From Sphingomonadaceae bacterium (GTDB lineage Bacteria > Pseudomonadota > Alphaproteobacteria > Sphingomonadales > Sphingomonadaceae): 38,215 nucleotides of DNA. This document shows, in pieces, positions 33,018 through 38,215 of this stretch. The stretch lies in assembly GCA_947472735.1 (NCBI GenBank), contig CANJBY010000016.1, forward strand, positions 1 through 38,215, written 5' to 3'. The notes under the pieces are model-generated. The model searched no databases. It was given only the letters and a program-made list of their open reading frames with translations, and had not been told where the DNA came from. How positions within the stretch are numbered: position 1 is the first letter of the stretch; every line of letters begins with the position of its first letter. Made by a program: the position numbers and the translations under genes.

Positions 33018-33047
33018 GGGCGCCGGAGAAATCCGGCGCCCTTTTCT
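33018..33047 (+). terminator. Rho-independent terminator after the flp pilin
   Basis: GGGCGCCGGA (33018-33027) pairs perfectly with TCCGGCGCCC (33032-33041) around a GAAA tetraloop and is followed by TTTTCT. It lies about 50 nt after the pilin stop and just before the convergent protease gene. Confidence 0.9.
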
Positions 33048-33077
33048 GCGCGGGTGCCTGCCCTTCGCCCGACCGCG

Positions 33078-34580
33078 TCAGTATGTGATCAGCTTGACCT
33101 TCTGGCCGGCGGTTAAACGGCTGGACTGAGTGAGACCGTTGAGCACCAGGAAACGATCGAGCTTCGCCGTGTCAAAGGCCATCCGCGCCGAAAGCGACTG
33201 CACCGTATCCCCAGCCTTCGCTGCTACAACGACCAGCTTGCGCGGCTTGACTGCAGCCGCTTCGCTCGCCGAAATCCGCCGCATCGACTGGAACATCGGA
33301 TCGAAGACTTGGGCACCACCAGCCTGGGAGATCGTGATGAAATGGTAGGCCTGGGTCGGCGAAAACTCGTAAGCAAACACCACTACGTCAACCTGACCGT
33401 CGGAGTTGCTGACACGCGCGACGCCGTAAGCGGCCGGAATGCCATTGACCGTGGTCCGCTGGATCGAACTCGGGGTGACCTTCTGCTGCCCTTCGCCGCT
33501 CAAGGCTCCAAATGCGGCGTTGATGTAAGCCTCGAGATTGCCTGAATAAGGGCCGGTGGAGAACTGCCCTTTGCCCGAAGTGCCTCCGATCGACACCGCG
33601 CGGGTACCGTTGACCAGGTAAAAACCGTTGGGAGCTTCGAAACTGAGGCGCAAGTCGGGGTGAATGAACTTTGGTCCCTCGACCACCCCCTGCCGCGGAT
33701 CATCGCCATAGGTAAGACCGCTGATCCGGCTCAGGAAGGTATCGCGGTTGGTAATGCCGCCGGCCGCTGTGCCGGCTCGGGCCAACGCCGCACGAACCCG
33801 CGATGCCGGGTCAGGGTGAGTCGAGGCCCATGCCGGCACCTGGGTGGTGTTCCCCATCAGCCTGGCCTCAAGCGCGTTCTGGTTCGCCAGACTTTGCAGC
33901 ACGGTCGACATCGCCCGTGGATCGTAACCCGCCTGCCGCAGGTATGAGATCCCCAGATTATCCGCTTCGGTCTCCTGCGTGCGCGAATAACGCAGGGTCA
34001 GCATTTGCGAGCCCTGCTGGAAAACCTGCTGACCCAGCCGCCCAATCGCGCTGTCGCCCAGCAGAACACCCGACAGGACCGTGCCCAGCACCCCGAGGAT
34101 GGCGTTCTTGGTAGCAGCGCTTTGCCGCTTGGCAGCGTGACGGGCAGCGACGTGCCCAACCTCGTGCCCGAGCACCCCTGCCAGCTCAGCCTCGTTGTTC
34201 ATCAATGCGACCAGCTGTCGGGTGACGTAAACATAGCCGCCGGGAATCGCGAATGCGTTGTTCACCGACGAATTGAGCAAAGTGACGGTAAAGTCCCCGC
34301 GCGCGTTGGAGAGGCCGGATTGCACGGCGATGTTCTTGCCGACGGACCCGACATAGTCGGCCTGAGCGCCGGTCATCGCGCCGCCGAATTCCTCGAGCAA
34401 TTGCGGATGAGCCTGGGCGCCTTCCTGCTTGTCCCTGGCACTGATCGTCTGAACCGCAGGGGCCGCTCGGGTCGCCTGGCCGGTTGCCGGCTCCGGGGTG
34501 CTGCAGGCCGGCAAGGCAATCAGAGCAAGTCCGCCGACCGTCAGAAAAAGATTACAATTGAAGCGTTTCGAATCCGGCAT
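33078..34580 (-). CDS. M48-family metalloprotease lipoprotein with C-terminal LysM-like domain
   Basis: A 500-residue outer-membrane-type lipoprotein protease. The signal peptide ends in the lipobox L-P-A-C (C26). The M48 zinc motif is H139-E-V-G-H143, with the third ligand in the E-T-E-A-D segment (about 203-207). A middle domain of unknown role follows. The last 50 residues (A-G-D-T-V-Q-S-L ... L-T-A-G-Q-K-V-K) resemble LysM. It is similar in plan to BepA/YfgC-type quality-control proteases. The ATG at 34580 has GGGAGAG 5 nt upstream and starts the signal peptide; 20 more codons upstream are in frame but unlikely. Confidence 0.92.
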   Translation of the reverse strand: MPDSKRFNCNLFLTVGGLALIALPACSTPEPATGQATRAAPAVQTISARDKQEGAQAHPQLLEEFGGAMTGAQADYVGSVGKNIAVQSGLSNARGDFTVTLLNSSVNNAFAIPGGYVYVTRQLVALMNNEAELAGVLGHEVGHVAARHAAKRQSAATKNAILGVLGTVLSGVLLGDSAIGRLGQQVFQQGSQMLTLRYSRTQETEADNLGISYLRQAGYDPRAMSTVLQSLANQNALEARLMGNTTQVPAWASTHPDPASRVRAALARAGTAAGGITNRDTFLSRISGLTYGDDPRQGVVEGPKFIHPDLRLSFEAPNGFYLVNGTRAVSIGGTSGKGQFSTGPYSGNLEAYINAAFGALSGEGQQKVTPSSIQRTTVNGIPAAYGVARVSNSDGQVDVVVFAYEFSPTQAYHFITISQAGGAQVFDPMFQSMRRISASEAAAVKPRKLVVVAAKAGDTVQSLSARMAFDTAKLDRFLVLNGLTQSSRLTAGQKVKLITY

Positions 34581-34619
34581 GACGCTCTCCCAGAGTTTTC
34601 GTCGGCGCTCTTGGTACGC

Positions 34620-34662
34620 TCCGTACGGAACACTGGGCAAGCCTATAAGTTCCCTTAAGGGA
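34620..34662. promoter_or_regulatory. Two short perfect palindromes upstream of the M48 protease gene
   Basis: TCCGTACGGA (34620-34629) and TCCCTTAAGGGA (34651-34662) are both self-complementary and lie in the 99-nt gap between accA and the protease gene. They could be operators for the protease, or the second could belong to the accA 3' end. Neither has a T-run. The evidence is symmetry only. Confidence 0.3.
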
Positions 34663-34679
34663 CCCTGCGCGGGACCGGT

Positions 34680-35627
34680 TCAGCTTTCACCGATGCGCAA
34701 AAATCGCTCTTCGCGCTGCTCCCGCAGGGTGCGCGAATCAAGCTTGCCCAGCGCGTCCAGCTCCTCGCCGATGGCCTTGCTCAACACTTCAGCCATCTGG
34801 TCGGGATGGCGGTGGGCGCCGCCGGTCGGTTCCTTCACGATCCGGTCGATGACCTTCAGATCGAGCAGATGCTGCGCCGTAACCCGCATGGCTTCGGCAG
34901 CATCGGGTGCCTTCTCGGCAGTCCGCCACAGAATCGAGGCGCAACCTTCGGGCGAGATCACGGAATAGACCGCATGCTCCAGCATCAGCACGCGCTCAGC
35001 GCTGGCCAGAGCCACCGCGCCGCCTGATCCGCCTTCGCCCACGATCACGGCGACCATGGGTACCGGGAGAACGAGGCACGCCTCAGTCGACCGTGCGATC
35101 GCTTCAGCCTGGCCGCGCTCTTCGGCTTCCACGCCGGGAAAGGCGCCCGAAGTGTCCACCAGGGTCACCACCGGCACGCCGAAGCGACCGGCCAGTTCCA
35201 TCAGACGGATCGCTTTGCGATACCCTTCGGGTTTGCCCATGCCGAAGTTGTGGCGGATCCGGCTTTGGGTGTCGTGACCCTTTTCGTGGCCAATCAACAT
35301 CACCCGCCGGCCGTTCAGGCGGGCGAAGCCGCCGATGATCGCCTGATCCTCGCCGTAGCAACGGTCTCCGCCGAGCGGCATGAAATCTGTAAAGGCGCGT
35401 TCGACATAGTCGACGAAGTGCGGGCGCATCGGATGCCGCGCAACTTGCGTTTTCTGCCAGGGGGTCAAAGCGGCATACGTGCTTTCCAGCAGCGCGGCGC
35501 TCTTCTTTTCGAGCCGCGATACTTCGCTGGTGATATCAAGGTCACCTTCGGCGGCAGTGGCGCGTAGCTCGGCAATGCGAGCCTCAAGGGCGGCCACCGG
35601 CTTTTCGAACTCAAGGTACGAAATCAT
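34680..35627 (-). CDS. accA: Acetyl-CoA carboxylase carboxyltransferase subunit alpha
   Basis: A full-length (315-residue) AccA. The N-terminus [10 protein letters not shown] and the [12 protein letters not shown] segment are diagnostic. The carboxyltransferase core has [22 protein letters not shown] and [11 protein letters not shown]. With AccD it forms malonyl-CoA for fatty acid synthesis. It lies 9 nt after xerD in the same direction. Confidence 0.97.
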   Translation of the reverse strand: MISYLEFEKPVAALEARIAELRATAAEGDLDITSEVSRLEKKSAALLESTYAALTPWQKTQVARHPMRPHFVDYVERAFTDFMPLGGDRCYGEDQAIIGGFARLNGRRVMLIGHEKGHDTQSRIRHNFGMGKPEGYRKAIRLMELAGRFGVPVVTLVDTSGAFPGVEAEERGQAEAIARSTEACLVLPVPMVAVIVGEGGSGGAVALASAERVLMLEHAVYSVISPEGCASILWRTAEKAPDAAEAMRVTAQHLLDLKVIDRIVKEPTGGAHRHPDQMAEVLSKAIGEELDALGKLDSRTLREQREERFLRIGES

Positions 35628-35636
35628 CGGGCCGCC

Positions 35637-36491
35637 CTAGTCGCCTGCGCGGTGCATCGCAAGAGGATGCCGCGCATTGACCAGCGCGACCAGCCGCGCC
35701 GCATCGACATGGGTGTATATCTGGGTCGTCGCGATGTCCGCGTGGCCCAGCAAGGTCTGCAGGACCCGCAAGTCCGCGCCGCCTTCGAGCAAATGTGTGG
35801 CAAAGGCATGCCGCAGGACGTGCGGCGAGACTTTGTCTGGCGCCAGTCCTGCGCGCAGTGCGAGGCCCCGCAACAGTTGGAATAGGCGGACGCGCGACAG
35901 GTAACCTTGTTCCCCGCGTGAGGGAAACAGCTGGCGCGAACCGTCCGGACGCAGTGCCAGCCAGCGCGACAAGGCCCGGCGCGCGGCGTTGCTTACAGGA
36001 ACCATGCGCTGCTGCCCGCCCTTGCCGGTGATGGTGAGGAATGGCGCATCGCGCGGCACCGCCGCAAGCGGCAGAGACACCAGTTCGCTGGCCCTCAGCC
36101 CGGATCCATAAAGCAGCTCGAGCAGCGCCAGCATCCGCACGGCGTCCGGACGTTCGGCACTGGCTTCTTCCTCGGCCCGGGCGAACAGCGCCTCAACCTC
36201 CGCATGGGACAGCAGGCGCGGGAGCGGACGCCGGGTGCGTGGCCGTGGCAATGCCGCGCTTGGGTCGTCCGGGCGCCAGCCTTCGTCCGCCAGAAAGCCG
36301 AAGAATTGCCGTAGCGCGGAGCACTTCCGGGCCAGACTGGACGCGGCGAGGTCGGACCATGCCGCACCCAGCGTTGCCAACGCCGCCGCATCGGCACCCA
36401 CGAGAGCGCCGACAATTGCTTCCGCACCCTCAAGATCGCGGCGATAGGCCGCCAGCGTGTTCGCCGCAGCCCCGCGCTCAGCCGCGAGCAT
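35637..36491 (-). CDS. xerD: Tyrosine recombinase XerD, N-terminus apparently frame-disrupted
   Basis: A tyrosine recombinase of 284 residues from the first usable ATG. The N-terminal SAM-like domain starts A-A-E-R-G-A-A-A-N-T-L-A-A-Y-R-R-D-L. The catalytic set is R in G-L-R-A-S-E-L, K in G-K-G-G-Q-Q-R, H-x-L-R in H-V-L-R-H-A-F-A-T-H-L, H in L-L-G-H-A-D-I, and Y in T-Q-I-Y-T-H-V. It resolves chromosome dimers at dif with XerC. The family normally has about 10-15 more residues. These (I-A-A-A-I-D-A-F-L-A) are present in frame upstream but lack a start codon. The expected ATGA overlap with the upstream stop (ATG at 36529) is in the wrong frame and meets TAG after three codons. Its place beside accA marks it as the housekeeping enzyme. 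Confidence 0.88.
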   Translation of the reverse strand: MLAAERGAAANTLAAYRRDLEGAEAIVGALVGADAAALATLGAAWSDLAASSLARKCSALRQFFGFLADEGWRPDDPSAALPRPRTRRPLPRLLSHAEVEALFARAEEEASAERPDAVRMLALLELLYGSGLRASELVSLPLAAVPRDAPFLTITGKGGQQRMVPVSNAARRALSRWLALRPDGSRQLFPSRGEQGYLSRVRLFQLLRGLALRAGLAPDKVSPHVLRHAFATHLLEGGADLRVLQTLLGHADIATTQIYTHVDAARLVALVNARHPLAMHRAGD

Positions 36492-36525
36492 GGCGAGAAA
36501 GGCGTCGATGGCGGCGGCTATCGGT

Positions 36526-38215
<1,690 letters not shown>

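Noticed and set aside
35637..36491. The tyrosine recombinase as integrase of a genomic island near tRNA-Arg.
   Set aside because: It sits directly before accA, has the XerD motif pattern, and no second copy of a tRNA end or other att repeat was noticed.

Overview
The window is high-GC DNA from an alphaproteobacterium, most likely of the order Sphingomonadales. This rests on family resemblance only: a 40-residue aa3-oxidase subunit IV gene next to a split three-gene pnt transhydrogenase set, accA beside xerD, TonB-dependent receptor style, and start and overlap habits. No database search was possible.

Region 1 (1-9730). Ten tightly packed minus-strand genes form one catabolic operon. In transcription order they are a GMC flavin oxidoreductase, an MBL-fold hydrolase, a cytochrome P450, a 3-hydroxyisobutyrate-dehydrogenase-like enzyme, a serine (beta-lactamase-fold) hydrolase, a carboxymuconolactone-decarboxylase-like protein, two NTF2/SnoaL-like proteins, a short-chain dehydrogenase and a second serine hydrolase cut by the window edge. 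A divergent AraC-family regulator and an 18-bp perfect palindrome lie upstream. The set can hydroxylate, oxidise alcohols and hydrolyse esters or lactones. The substrate is unknown.

Region 2 (9731-18683). A compact type IV secretion operon, virB1-B2-B3-B4-B6-B9-B10-B11, runs on the plus strand with mostly 4-nt overlaps. It has no virB5, virB7, virB8, virD4 or relaxase in the window. Divergent to it is a proline/alanine-rich, probably membrane-anchored protein of unknown function whose 5' end appears frame-damaged. A strong bidirectional terminator closes the region.

Region 3 (18693-24241). A Tat-type sulfatase gene is followed by a TonB-dependent receptor gene that is broken by a frameshift and an in-frame amber codon. 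A divergent LysR regulator sits across a perfect 8+8 inverted repeat. This looks like a decaying uptake and desulfation locus.

Region 4 (24272-38215) is mostly housekeeping: an NAD(P)-binding reductase, a dGTPase-like HD hydrolase, an Asp/Glu racemase, a small lipoprotein, the pnt transhydrogenase with the oxidase subunit IV, a degenerate NtrC-type regulator, tRNA-Arg(ACG), a MutT-like Nudix protein, two Flp pilins, an M48 lipoprotein protease, accA and xerD. At the right edge an internal piece of 3-dehydroquinate synthase (aroB) is joined in frame to an unrelated large protein.

Several genes (receptor, proline-rich protein, xerD, aroB chimera) show breaks at their ends or inside them. Sequence or assembly error should be excluded before biological conclusions are drawn from these.
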